A DNA stretch of 52,278 nt. Source: Halarchaeum acidiphilum MH1-52-1 (lineage in GTDB: Archaea > Halobacteriota > Halobacteria > Halobacteriales > Halobacteriaceae). The position numbers and the translations under genes are program-made. The notes under the pieces are model-generated. The model was not told where the DNA came from. It searched no databases and saw only the letters and a program-made list of their open reading frames with translations. Positions 18,114-26,612 of this stretch are shown here, piece by piece. Location of the stretch: NCBI RefSeq assembly GCF_000474235.1, contig NZ_BATA01000009.1, positions 1 through 52,278 of the forward strand, in the 5' to 3' direction. The first letter of the stretch is position 1, and every line of letters begins with the position of its first letter.

Positions 18114-18995
18114 ATGAGTGAGATGGCCACGCCAGTGACTGTCGGCGTCGTACAGGCCGACCCGACGGTCGGGAACGTAGAGGCGAACCGCTGCGCGCTC
18201 GACGACGCGACGGCGGATATCGTCGCGGCGGGCGCGGATTTCATCGTCCTCCCCGAGCTCGCGAACACGGGCTGTGTCTTCGAGACGCGTGAGGAAGCCT
18301 TCGAGCTCGCGGAGCCCGCGGACGGCCCGACAATCTCCGCGTGGTGCGAGACAGTGGCGGACGCGGGCATCTGGCTGGTCGGCGGATTCGCCGAGCGCGA
18401 CGGGAACACCCTCTACAACAGCGCGGCCGTTGTCTCTCCCGACGGTCTGGAGACAGTCTATCGGAAGGTCCCCCTCTGGGACCGTGAGCACCTTTTTCTT
18501 CGAGCCGGGCGACGGTGGGCCCCTCATCATCAACACGCCGTTTGGGCGCTTCGGTGTGCATGTCTGTAACGACCTCTGGTTCCCGGAGGCGACGTGGACG
18601 CAGGCGCTCGCGGGCGCCGACATCGTTGCTCTTCCGACGAACTGGCCGAACGAGGGCGAGCGCCTGGTGGCTGGACGAACGCAGTCCACCTCGCGGTCGC
18701 ACGTTCGACAACGAACCGCGTGTCCTTCGCGTGCGCCGACCGCTGTGATGTCGAGCGCGGCGTCACCTTCGAGGGACAGAGCGTCCTCGTCGACCCAGCT
18801 GGAAACCCAATCGCGGGCTCGGCGGACGACGCGGACCCGACAACGCTTGTTGAGACGGGGGACTTCGCGGAGGCGCGCAGAAAACAGCTTGCGTCGCACG
18901 CCGACGTCTTCGGCGACCGGTGGCCGGAGACGTACGACTTAGACGCAGTAGCTTACTCCGCGAACGTGCGTTCGAGGAGCGTGACGAGCAGGTAG
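18114..18995 (+). pseudogene. C-N hydrolase (nitrilase superfamily) with two frameshifts
   Basis: The frame from ATG 18114 carries TVGVVQADPTVGNVEANR, the catalytic Glu in IVLPELANTG and the catalytic Lys in YRKVPLWDRE. It shifts at a T-run near 18492, after which FFEPGDGGPLIINTPFGRFGVHVCNDLWFPE holds the catalytic Cys. A second shift near 18670 leads to NAVHLAVARSTTNRVSFACADRC and the end at 18993-18995. All three catalytic residues survive, so a recent lesion or a sequencing indel is possible. The family includes N-carbamoylputrescine amidase and omega-amidases; the neighbouring agmatinase-family gene makes a polyamine or guanidinobutyramide role plausible. The stop overlaps the end of the converging ureohydrolase gene. 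Confidence 0.8.
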
Positions 18996-19960
18996 GCACC
19001 GAGGCGGGCGGTGCTCCCCTCGGGGTCGAACGGCGGGGAGACCTCCATCAGGTCGACCGCGCCGACGGCGTCGTGCCCGCCGAGCGTCTCCATGACGGCG
19101 AGCGCCTGATGCGCGCTCAAACCGCCGGACTCGGGCGTGCCGGTGCCGGGCGCGACGCTCGGGTCGACGCCGTCAATGTCGAAGGTGACGTAGACGGCGT
19201 CGGTGTCGGCGGCCGCGGCCTCGACGGCGTCCTCGGCGACGGCGGCGATTCCGCGTCCGTCGACATCGTTCATTGTGAAGAGGTTGAGCCCAGTGTCGTC
19301 GGCGAACTCGAAGAAGTCAGGGGACTCGTAGCCGCGGATGCCGATCTGACTCACCGAATCGAACGACCCGTAGTCGCCGGTGGCGATGTGGTGGGTGCTC
19401 GAGCCGTGGAAGTCTTCGCCGAAGACCGGGCTTCCCTCCGCAGTGTCGGTGTGCGCGTCGATCTGGACGAGGCCGACCGAGTCGTGGCCGGCGCCCATCG
19501 CGAACCCCTCGAAGGACGGCCATGTGCAGAAGTGGTCGCCGCCGACGAGAACGGGAAACGTCTGCTCGGCAATCGTCGCGGCGTGCGCGCGGATGGACTC
19601 CGCGGTCTTCTCGTGGTCCATTGGGAAGACCGGGGCGTCCCCGGCATCCACGACGTCGAACTGGGAGTAGTCGACCTGCTGTTCGGTGCGCATGTTCGTC
19701 AGGCCGTCCTTGTAACCGGAGAGGTACGCCCACCAGGCGCTCGCCTCGCGGACCGCGTTCGGCCCGTAGCGCGCGCCCGGCCGGTTGCTCACCGCGTTGT
19801 CGTAGGGGACGCCGATGACGGCGGCGTCCGCGTCGCCGACGTCCTCGACATCCGCGGGACGGCCCTTCAGGAAGGTGTCGAGGCCCGCGTACGGGAGTTC
19901 GACGTTCGCGCCGCTCGCGCGCTCGCGGAACTCGCCGGCGCGCTCGTAGTCGTGGCTCAC
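18953..19960 (-). CDS. speB: Agmatinase-family ureohydrolase
   Basis: A 335-residue binuclear-manganese ureohydrolase that would split a guanidino compound into urea and an amine. The metal ligands are visible as GGDH (140-143), DAHTDT (168-173) and FDIDGVDP (260-267), and PGARYGPNAVREAS near 61-74 is the family's N-terminal signature. Agmatine is the default substrate; 4-guanidinobutyrate and related acids are hydrolysed by close relatives, and sequence alone does not decide. The start overlaps the end of the aminotransferase gene by 4 bases, so the two products probably act in sequence. Its 3' end converges on the C-N hydrolase. Confidence 0.88.
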   Translation of the reverse strand: MSHDYERAGEFRERASGANVELPYAGLDTFLKGRPADVEDVGDADAAVIGVPYDNAVSNRPGARYGPNAVREASAWWAYLSGYKDGLTNMRTEQQVDYSQFDVVDAGDAPVFPMDHEKTAESIRAHAATIAEQTFPVLVGGDHFCTWPSFEGFAMGAGHDSVGLVQIDAHTDTAEGSPVFGEDFHGSSTHHIATGDYGSFDSVSQIGIRGYESPDFFEFADDTGLNLFTMNDVDGRGIAAVAEDAVEAAAADTDAVYVTFDIDGVDPSVAPGTGTPESGGLSAHQALAVMETLGGHDAVGAVDLMEVSPPFDPEGSTARLGAYLLVTLLERTFAE

Positions 19961-21270
19961 GCGGACTCCTCCTTGATGGCCGCGTGGAGGCCCTCGACGG
20001 CGGTCTGGAGCTGGTCGCGTTCGATGGTCAGGGGCGGCTGGAAGCGCATGACGTTCCCGTAGAAGCCGCCCACGCCCATGACGATTCCCCGCTCGCGGAG
20101 GTTGTCGCTCACGCGTTTGGCGAGGTCGTCGTCGGGCGCCGGGGCGACGCCCATCGGGCCGAGGCCGCCGTCGGGGTCGACGAGTTCGACGCCCTGCATC
20201 AGGCCGAGGCCGCGGGTGTCGCCGACGACGCCGTAGTCGGCTTCAAGGTCGGCAAGCGCGTCGCTCAGCCACGCGCCCTGCTCGCGGGCGTTATCGACGA
20301 CGCCGCTCCGCAGCCGGTCGATCGTGGCGAGCGCCGCGGCGGCCGTGACGGGGTTCCCGCCGAACGTCGAGAGATGGTCCCCCGGCTCGAAGGAGTCGGC
20401 GACCTCGGCGCTCGCGCTGAACGCGCCGAGCGGGAGGCCGTTCGCGATGCCCTTCGCCTGTGTGACGATGTCGGGTTCGACGTCGAAGTGCTCGACCGCC
20501 CAGAACTCGCCGGTGCGCCCGTAGCCGGACTGGACCTCGTCGACGATGAGGAGAGCGTCGTGCTCGTGGGTAATCCGCTGGATCTCGGCGAGCCACCCCT
20601 CGGGCGGGACGATGATACCGCCCTCGCCCATTACGGGCTCGACGACGACGGCAGCGAGGTCGTCGGCCGTGTGGCTCTCGATGACGCGCTCAAGCTGGCT
20701 CGTACAGGCGTCGTCGCAGTCGCTCTCGCAGCTCTGACAGCGGTACGCATACGGGGGAGCGGTGTGCGCAACGTCGTTGATCGTCGGCGCCATCCCGTGC
20801 TTGTACTTGTGGTTGCCAGTGAGCGCGAGGCTCCCGAGCGTGCGGCCGTGAAAGCCCATCTCGAGGGAGACGACTTCCTTCGAGCCGGTGTATTTGCGCG
20901 CGAGCTTCACGGCGCCTTCGACGGCCTCGGTGCCGGAGTTACAGAAGAAGCTCTTCTGGAGGTCGCCGGGGGTAATCTCGGCGAGCGTCTCGGCGAGTTC
21001 GGCGACCGGCTCGTTCGGGTGGACGTAGCTGCAGCCGTGGACGAACTCGTCGAGCTGGTCTTTCGCGGCCTCGACGACCGACTCGTCGCCGTGACCGACG
21101 TTCGTGACGGAAATCCCGGAGAAGACGTCGAGGTACTCGTTGCCGTCGAAGTCCTCGAGCGTGCACCCGGACGCCCGCTTCACGGGGACGTCGAGGTTCT
21201 TCCAGATCGGCATGACGTGCTCGTCGTACTGTGCTTCGATCCGGTCGTTGGATGGGGATGGATCGGACAT
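19957..21270 (-). CDS. Class III aminotransferase (4-aminobutyrate/ornithine type)
   Basis: A 437-residue PLP enzyme from ATG 21270. The PLP-phosphate motif SGTEAVEGAVKLAR, the aromatic-loop stretch GFHGRTLGSLALTG, LLIVDEVQSGYGRTG with the cofactor-binding Asp, and the Schiff-base Lys in IVTQAKGIANGLPLGAF are all present. The C-terminus VMRFQPPLTI is typical of GABA, ornithine and putrescine aminotransferases. The cysteine pairs in YRCQSCESDCDDACTS near residue 190 are unusual for the family and may bind metal. It is the first gene of a two-gene operon with the ureohydrolase; TATA-like sequence (ggtatactttt) lies near 21321-21331. Putrescine or 4-aminobutyrate would fit. Confidence 0.85.
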   Translation of the reverse strand: MSDPSPSNDRIEAQYDEHVMPIWKNLDVPVKRASGCTLEDFDGNEYLDVFSGISVTNVGHGDESVVEAAKDQLDEFVHGCSYVHPNEPVAELAETLAEITPGDLQKSFFCNSGTEAVEGAVKLARKYTGSKEVVSLEMGFHGRTLGSLALTGNHKYKHGMAPTINDVAHTAPPYAYRCQSCESDCDDACTSQLERVIESHTADDLAAVVVEPVMGEGGIIVPPEGWLAEIQRITHEHDALLIVDEVQSGYGRTGEFWAVEHFDVEPDIVTQAKGIANGLPLGAFSASAEVADSFEPGDHLSTFGGNPVTAAAALATIDRLRSGVVDNAREQGAWLSDALADLEADYGVVGDTRGLGLMQGVELVDPDGGLGPMGVAPAPDDDLAKRVSDNLRERGIVMGVGGFYGNVMRFQPPLTIERDQLQTAVEGLHAAIKEESA

Positions 21271-21439
21271 ATTTCGGTGGCAGTGTGTTGCCGGTGTTTG
21301 ACCTTTGCTATCCCCTTCCAAAAGTATACCGTCGTAGGGTCGACAATCCCTTACCCCACCATCAATGCACCTATCGCCAAATCAGTCTGTACCCGTAACC
21401 TATTTGAGGGACAGTCACACTCTATCAGGGTGGAGAGAT

Positions 21440-22591
21440 ATGACCACCTCTGAGCCGAACACCCACGATCGTCGCAGTTTCCTGCAGGCCAGCGGAGCCC
21501 TCGGTGCCGCCGGCGTTCTCGGCGGCCTCGCCGGCTGTTCCGGCGGGGGCGGTGGAAGCGGCGGCAGCAGCACCGTCAAGCAGAAGGACCCCTCGAAGGA
21601 CGACCCGCTGACCGTCGCCGTCTACGGCGGCACCTTCAAGGACGTCCTCGATAAGCAACTGTTCGAGCCGTTCCGTAACGAAACCGGGATTCCCGTCGAG
21701 TCGAAGGCGGAGGAGACGTCCTCGGCGGCGCTCTCGAAGCTCAAGGCTGCCTCGAACGCGGGGAAAGCTCCCGTCGACCTCTCCATCATCAAGGTCACGG
21801 GCATCCTGAAGGGCGAGAACGTGGGGATCTGGCACCACTGGAGCCCCGACGAATTCGACAACGTCTCGAAAATCGCGGACAACCTCAAGCACACGGACGA
21901 GGACGGGAACCTCGTCGGTATCGGCGCGCTCTCCTGGTTCATCAACCTCGTGAATAACACGAACCAGATGGACTCGCCGCCAACGTCGTGGAAGGCGCTC
22001 TGGGACGACCAGTACAAGAACCAGCTCGGCCTGCTGAGCCTCGCGAGCAATAGCTACCTGCTCGACGTCACCGCCGAAGTCTACTTCGACGGGAAGTCCA
22101 CTCTCCAGACGAAGGACGGGATTAAGAAGGTCCTGCAGAAGCTTGAAGGGATCAAGCCTCAGGCGGGGATGTGGTACAAGGACGAGGCCCAGTTCGAGCA
22201 GAAGCTCAAGACGGGCGACGTGCCCGCGGGGATGCTCTACAACGACGTCACACTCGTCATGGAGGATAAGGGCGCGCCCGTGAACTCGCACTTCGTCGAC
22301 GAGGGCTCGATCATCGACCACGGCGAGTGGTGTACTCTCAACACTAGCCCGCACCTCGACGCCGCCAAGACGTTCATCGATTACGCCTCGAAGCCCGAGG
22401 TGCAAGACCGCATTGCAAAGAACCTCTACGACCCCCCAGTCGTGAAGAAGAAGTACTCGGACCTCTCCGACGACACCTACAAGAAGATCGCCGGCCCCGG
22501 CCCGCAGGCTGCCATCACCCCCAACTACCAGATGTACATCGACCGCTCGAGTTGGATCAGCGAGCAATGGAAGCAGCTCATCATCGGCTAA
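21440..22591 (+). CDS. potD: Pot-type ABC importer binding lipoprotein, system 1
   Basis: A 383-residue solute-binding protein with a twin-arginine signal (DRRSFLQASGALG) and lipobox LAGC, then a Gly/Ser linker and a type-II binding fold beginning LTVAVYGGTFKDVLDKQLFEPF. The long SWFINLVNNTNQMDSPPTSWKALWD stretch is typical of spermidine/putrescine-type (PotD/PotF) proteins. ATG 21440 is preceded at 5 bases by GGGTGGAG, a possible Shine-Dalgarno site; the ATG at 21365 is too far from the signal. It heads the operon binding protein-ATPase-permease-permease. The ligand could be a polyamine or an opine/guanidino acid. Confidence 0.87.
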   Translation: MTTSEPNTHDRRSFLQASGALGAAGVLGGLAGCSGGGGGSGGSSTVKQKDPSKDDPLTVAVYGGTFKDVLDKQLFEPFRNETGIPVESKAEETSSAALSKLKAASNAGKAPVDLSIIKVTGILKGENVGIWHHWSPDEFDNVSKIADNLKHTDEDGNLVGIGALSWFINLVNNTNQMDSPPTSWKALWDDQYKNQLGLLSLASNSYLLDVTAEVYFDGKSTLQTKDGIKKVLQKLEGIKPQAGMWYKDEAQFEQKLKTGDVPAGMLYNDVTLVMEDKGAPVNSHFVDEGSIIDHGEWCTLNTSPHLDAAKTFIDYASKPEVQDRIAKNLYDPPVVKKKYSDLSDDTYKKIAGPGPQAAITPNYQMYIDRSSWISEQWKQLIIG

Positions 22592-22592
22592 T

Positions 22593-23660
22593 ATGAGCCG
22601 GATAGAACTCTCCGACGTCTCGAAACGCTACCCCGGCGGCGTGCTCGCCGTCGACGACGTCTCGCTCGACATCAAGGATGGCGAGTTCGTTTCGTTCGTC
22701 GGCCCGTCCGGCTGCGGGAAGACGACGACGCTCCGCATGGTCGCCGGCTTCGAGCAGCCCACGGACGGCGCGGTCAGCATCGGGAACGAGGACGTCACCG
22801 ACCTTCCCCCGTATCGCCGGGACACCGGGATGGTCTTCCAGAGTTTCGCGCTCTTCCCGCACATGACCGTCGCGGAGAACGTCGCCTACGGCCTCGAGGT
22901 CGACGGCGGCTACACGGACGCCGAGATCGACGAGCGCGTCCAGGAAATGCTCGACCTCGTCCAGCTCCCGGACGTCGGCGACCGCAAGCCGGAACAGCTC
23001 TCCGGCGGGCAGCAACAGCGCATCGCCCTCGTGCGCGCCATCGCGCCCGAGCCGAAGGTGCTCTTACTCGACGAGCCGCTCGCGAGCCTCGACAAGAAGC
23101 TCCGCGAGGAGATGCAGGTTGAACTCCGTAAGATCCAACAGGAGATCGGTATCACGACGATCTTCGTTACGCACAACCAGGAGGAGGCACTCACGATGAG
23201 CGACCGAGTCGTCGTCCTCAATGACGGACAGGACGAGCAGGTGGGCGCGCCGAGCGAGGTGTACGACGAGCCGGTCAACCAGTTCGTCGCGGACTTCGTC
23301 GGCACGGCGAACTTCTTCACCGGCAAGGTGAGCGCGAGCGGCGACGGGGGCGCGAGCGTGGACTGCGGCGGCGTCGAACTCGACGTCGAGCGCACCCGCT
23401 TTGACGTCGGGACGGACGTGACGGTGATCGTCCGGCCGGAAGACGTCAGCCTCGGCGGCGGCCCGAACCGGATCGAGGGAACGCTGGAGATTGCCCGGCT
23501 GCTCGGGAGCGCGACCGAATACCGCGTCGAGACCGCGGGCGGGCAGGAGGTCGTCTCCCTCAGCCATGCCCGCCGGAACGTCGAACCGGGCGACGACGTG
23601 AGCGTCACCATCCCGCCGGAGGACTGTTACGTCCTGGAGGGAACCGTCGATGGCAGCTGA
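22593..23660 (+). CDS. potA: Pot-type ABC importer ATPase, system 1
   Basis: A 355-residue ATPase. Walker A GPSGCGKTT lies near residue 37, the signature is LSGGQQQRIALVRAI, Walker B is VLLLDEPLASLD and the switch is IFVTHNQEEALTM. A C-terminal TOBE regulatory domain begins near residue 240 (FFTGKVS ... VIVRPEDVSL), as in PotA/FbpC/UgpC types. The start lies 1 base after the binding-protein stop and the end overlaps permease 1 by 11 bases, so the four genes are one operon. It would power the two permeases at the inner face of the membrane. Confidence 0.92.
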   Translation: MSRIELSDVSKRYPGGVLAVDDVSLDIKDGEFVSFVGPSGCGKTTTLRMVAGFEQPTDGAVSIGNEDVTDLPPYRRDTGMVFQSFALFPHMTVAENVAYGLEVDGGYTDAEIDERVQEMLDLVQLPDVGDRKPEQLSGGQQQRIALVRAIAPEPKVLLLDEPLASLDKKLREEMQVELRKIQQEIGITTIFVTHNQEEALTMSDRVVVLNDGQDEQVGAPSEVYDEPVNQFVADFVGTANFFTGKVSASGDGGASVDCGGVELDVERTRFDVGTDVTVIVRPEDVSLGGGPNRIEGTLEIARLLGSATEYRVETAGGQEVVSLSHARRNVEPGDDVSVTIPPEDCYVLEGTVDGS

Positions 23661-24555
23661 ATCCGCGTCCGCCGCCGAGGGGCGCGCGGGCATCCGCTCG
23701 CGCACGAAGTACCTCGTCGCCGCCTACCCGAGCGTCCTCCTCGGCCTACTGTTCGTGATCCCGCTGTTGATGCTCGTCGTCTTCAGCTTCTACCTCAACG
23801 TCAACGGCGGCTACTTCAAGCCCGGGTTCACGTTCGAGAACTACGTGCGCTTCTTCACGCACCGCCTCTACCGCGGGCAGCTGCTGTTCACGCTCCAGAT
23901 CTCGTTCGTCACGACACTCATCACGCTCGTGCTCGGCTATCCGCTCGCCTACTACCTCAGCCGGATGAACAACGGCCTCGTGCGTCGCGCGGTGATGATC
24001 CTCGTCGTCTCGACGCTCTGGATTACGTACGTCATCCGCGCGTACGTCTGGACGGTACTCCTCGCGAAGAGCGGCCCGATAAGCAAGATCGGCGTCGCGC
24101 TCGGGATCCTCCCCGAGCCGACCGGCTGGACGCCCGGCTACTGGGCGCTCGTCATCGGGATGGCGTACGCCTTCCTCCCCTTCATGATCCTCTCGCTCTA
24201 CAACAGCCTGAAGAACATTGACGGCGAGCTGATCGAGGCGTCGAAGAACCTCGGCGCCGGCCCCCTGGAGACCTTCCGGCGGGTGACGCTCCCACTCTCG
24301 AAGAACGGCGTGATCAGCGGGTCGGCGCTCGTCTTCATCCTCTCACTCGGGGTGTACGTCCTCCCGAAGATCCTCGGGAGCCCCTCGCAGTGGACCATCG
24401 CCATCATCATCGGCGACCAGGTCAACCAGCAGCAGAACATCCCGTTCGCGGCCGCGATGAGTATCGCGCTGATGGTCGTCGTCGTCGTGATCCTCGGCGC
24501 CGTCGCGCGCTTCACCGATGTCTCAGCCATCGGCATGGGGGGTGACGTCCAGTGA
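23650..24555 (+). CDS. potB: Pot-type permease 1, system 1
   Basis: A 301-residue inner-membrane protein with six hydrophobic segments. The permease coupling motif appears as EASKNLGAGPLETFRRVTLPLSKNG, the EAA loop that contacts the ATPase. The N-terminus starts inside the end of the ATPase gene (11-base overlap) and the 3' end overlaps permease 2 by 4 bases. PotB-type permeases pair with a PotC-type partner, which is present. Confidence 0.9.
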   Translation: MAAESASAAEGRAGIRSRTKYLVAAYPSVLLGLLFVIPLLMLVVFSFYLNVNGGYFKPGFTFENYVRFFTHRLYRGQLLFTLQISFVTTLITLVLGYPLAYYLSRMNNGLVRRAVMILVVSTLWITYVIRAYVWTVLLAKSGPISKIGVALGILPEPTGWTPGYWALVIGMAYAFLPFMILSLYNSLKNIDGELIEASKNLGAGPLETFRRVTLPLSKNGVISGSALVFILSLGVYVLPKILGSPSQWTIAIIIGDQVNQQQNIPFAAAMSIALMVVVVVILGAVARFTDVSAIGMGGDVQ

Positions 24556-25349
24556 GCACCGCGTTCCGCGACCGCCTGCCGGGGCTGGCGCTCAGCGCCT
24601 ACTCCTGGCTAGTCGTGCTCTTCATCGGCCTGCCTCTCTGCGTCGTGCTCGCGGTGTCGGTGACCTCCGGGCAGTTCTTGAGCTTCCCGCCGAAGGGCTT
24701 CAGCCTCAAGTGGTTCGGCGCGTTCTTCGCATCGAGCGACTGGATGAACGCGATGCGCACGAGCCTCGAAGTCGCGCTCGGCGCGGCGGTCATCAGCACG
24801 ACCATCGGCTCCGCGCTCGCGTTCGCCCTTGACCGCTACGAGTACAGCTACGGCGGCCTGCTCGCCGGCCTCGGGGTTCTCCCCGTTCTGCTCCCGCCGG
24901 TTATCGTCGGCGTCGCGTTCATGATCTTCTTCTACAGCGTCGGCTTCAGCGGCACCGTCTGGAATCTGATGATCGCCCACGGCATCTTTTACTCGCCGTT
25001 CCCGTTCATCCTCATCTCGCAGGGCCTCGACGAGATCGACCAGGGCTACGAGGAGGCAGCGATGAACCTCGGGGCGACCCCGACGTACACGCTCCGGACG
25101 ATCACGATCCCGCTGCTGCGCTCGAACGTCATCAGCGGTGCCATCTTCGCGTTCATCCTCTCGCTGAACGAGTACATCATCGCGTGGCTCCTCTCCGGGT
25201 TCGTCCTGACGACGATCCCGATCCAGATCTTCACGAGCCTCCGGTACTCCTACTCGCCCGTCATCGCGGCGGTGAGCGTCATCTTCGTGTTCATCACGGT
25301 CGTCGTGATGTCCGTCATCGACTACCTCTCCGGGGGGATCTGGGAGTGA
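24552..25349 (+). CDS. potC: Pot-type permease 2, system 1
   Basis: A 265-residue permease starting at GTG 24552 within the GTGA overlap with permease 1. Six hydrophobic segments are seen, with the EAA loop EEAAMNLGATPTYTLRTITIPLLRSN near residues 176-201. The end is followed after 7 bases by the metallo-hydrolase gene, which therefore probably shares the transcript. It completes a full Pot-type importer. Confidence 0.9.
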   Translation: MSTAFRDRLPGLALSAYSWLVVLFIGLPLCVVLAVSVTSGQFLSFPPKGFSLKWFGAFFASSDWMNAMRTSLEVALGAAVISTTIGSALAFALDRYEYSYGGLLAGLGVLPVLLPPVIVGVAFMIFFYSVGFSGTVWNLMIAHGIFYSPFPFILISQGLDEIDQGYEEAAMNLGATPTYTLRTITIPLLRSNVISGAIFAFILSLNEYIIAWLLSGFVLTTIPIQIFTSLRYSYSPVIAAVSVIFVFITVVVMSVIDYLSGGIWE

Positions 25350-25356
25350 TCATCCG

Positions 25357-25990
25357 ATGACCGAAGGCGTGACGGCGCTCCGCGAGGGTGTCTACGACGT
25401 CACCGTCGAACGCCGCGGGCGGGCGCGCTATCGCGTGTTCGCTGCCACGGGCGCGGAGACGGTGCTCTTCGATACCGGCTTCGAGGAGACGGCGGACGAC
25501 CTCGCCGAGCGCCTCGAGGCCGCCGGCCTCGTCCCGGTCCACGTTGTGTCGTAACGCACGCGGACTATGACCACGTCGGCGGTCTCGCCGGCCTCGCCGC
25601 CCACTTCCCGGACGCGACGACGCACGTCCCCATGGAGTCCGAGGTAGACGTCGTCGTCGATGACCGGTATGCGGACGGCGACGATGTCGCCGGCTTCGAG
25701 ACCGTCCACGTCCCGGGGCACCGCGCGGACAACCACGCGCTGGTCGACGAGTCGCGCGGTCTGCTCGTCGCGGGCGACGCGCTCATCGGCGCGGACTGGC
25801 GCGGCCTCCCAGCGGGCTACCTGCTCCCGCCGGAGGCCGACTACTCGGACGACCAGACAGCAGCCTAAACATCGAGCGCCTCCTGAACTACGCGTTCGAG
25901 GACGCGCTCGTCTATCACGGGTCGCCCGCGCTCGGGGCGGCGCGCGAGAGACTCGACGCGTACGTCAACTTCCCAGGAAAGCCGGACTGA
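25357..25990 (+). pseudogene. Metallo-beta-lactamase-fold hydrolase with two frameshifts
   Basis: The first frame (TEGVTALREGVYDVTVERRGR ... VLFDTGFEETADDL) stops at 25552-25554. The next frame then gives THADYDHVGGLAGLAAHFPDA, where TH-D-DH is the zinc-binding motif, followed by VHVPGHRADNHAL and GLLVAGDALIGADW. A second shift near 25865 leads to LNIERLLNYAFEDALVYHGSPALGAARERLDAY and a stop at 25988-25990. The zinc ligands (HxDxDH, later His and Asp) are all encoded, so this may be a recent loss or a sequencing error. It follows the Pot permeases in the same direction. The substrate is unknown. Confidence 0.8.
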
Positions 25991-26049
25991 GAGGAGCGGA
26001 GGCCGTCCGCGGATTGCGGCCGTTTTCCGGTCCACCGGCAACGGCGGGT

Positions 26050-26325
26050 ATGGTTCTCTGAGACTTCTCGCTGTTCTGGCGGCGCGCCAGCACCATCCCG
26101 TTCATCGTCGGCGTCATCTTCAGCCAGCTCGTCACCTTCTACCTCGTCTTCGGGAACGCCGGCCTCCCCGGCTGGGTCGACCTCAAGTTCTGGGATATCA
26201 TGGCTATCAGCCACATCCTCTCGACCGGCATCGTCTTCCTCGGGAGCCTCTTCACGCCCGACGATTTCTCCTTCGACGACATAGCGAGTGAACCCGCGCG
26301 GACCGACGGGGGTGAGGAGTCGTGA
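26050..26325 (+). pseudogene. Small membrane protein with an in-frame TGA at codon 4
   Basis: From ATG 26050 the frame reads MVL, a TGA at 26059-26061, then DFSLFWRRASTIPFIVGVIFSQ and a second hydrophobic stretch ISHILSTGIVFLGSLF, ending with a charged tail (DDIASEPARTDGGEES) at 26325. Two transmembrane helices are evident. Without the TGA it would be a 91-residue protein. No alternative in-frame ATG or GTG lies before the first helix. It overlaps the next small membrane gene by 4 bases (GTGA), which argues that both were translated together. No family was recognised. Confidence 0.5.
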
Positions 26326-26555
26326 TTAGCGTCACCGCCTTCAACGTTCTCGTCGTCCTCGCGTGGCTCGCCAAGTTCTCCTTCGGTGCCGTGATCATCT
26401 ACTGGTTCGTCACGCAGGGGCTCAGCGATCCGGAGAGCGCCACCGTCGCCAGCCCGCACGCGCAGGCGGAATCCTCGCGCTCCGTTCGGATATCCCTCGC
26501 CGCCTGGGTCGCGTTCTTCATCGTCATCGTCGCGATGATCGTCCCCGCGAGCTAA
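26322..26555 (+). CDS. Small two-helix membrane protein
   Basis: A 77-residue protein starting at GTG 26322 inside the end of the preceding small gene. Two hydrophobic segments (VLVVLAWLAKFSFGAVIIYWFV and ISLAAWVAFFIVIVAMIV) flank a polar, possibly outside-facing loop (SDPESATVASPHAQAESSRS). Not recognised as a known family. The translational overlap with an equally small two-helix gene suggests a heteromeric membrane complex, perhaps an accessory of the transporter or enzyme genes upstream. The NrpR-type regulator follows 57 bases later. Confidence 0.6.
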   Translation: MISVTAFNVLVVLAWLAKFSFGAVIIYWFVTQGLSDPESATVASPHAQAESSRSVRISLAAWVAFFIVIVAMIVPAS

Positions 26556-26612
26556 CCCTTCTTCCTCCCCCACCCGAACGACCATGACCGTGTATCCCCA
26601 AGAGCCGTGACG

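Noticed and set aside
21271-21439. GGAA-N6-TTCC-type NrpR operator in the divergent region of the Pot operon
   Set aside because: The pattern is absent here and from the other main promoters checked; the haloarchaeal binding site may differ.
18920-21453. Long open frames on the plus strand opposite the ureohydrolase and aminotransferase (380 and 489 codons)
   Set aside because: They lie antisense to genes with clear catalytic motifs; GC-rich haloarchaeal genes often leave open antisense frames, and their translations show no family pattern.
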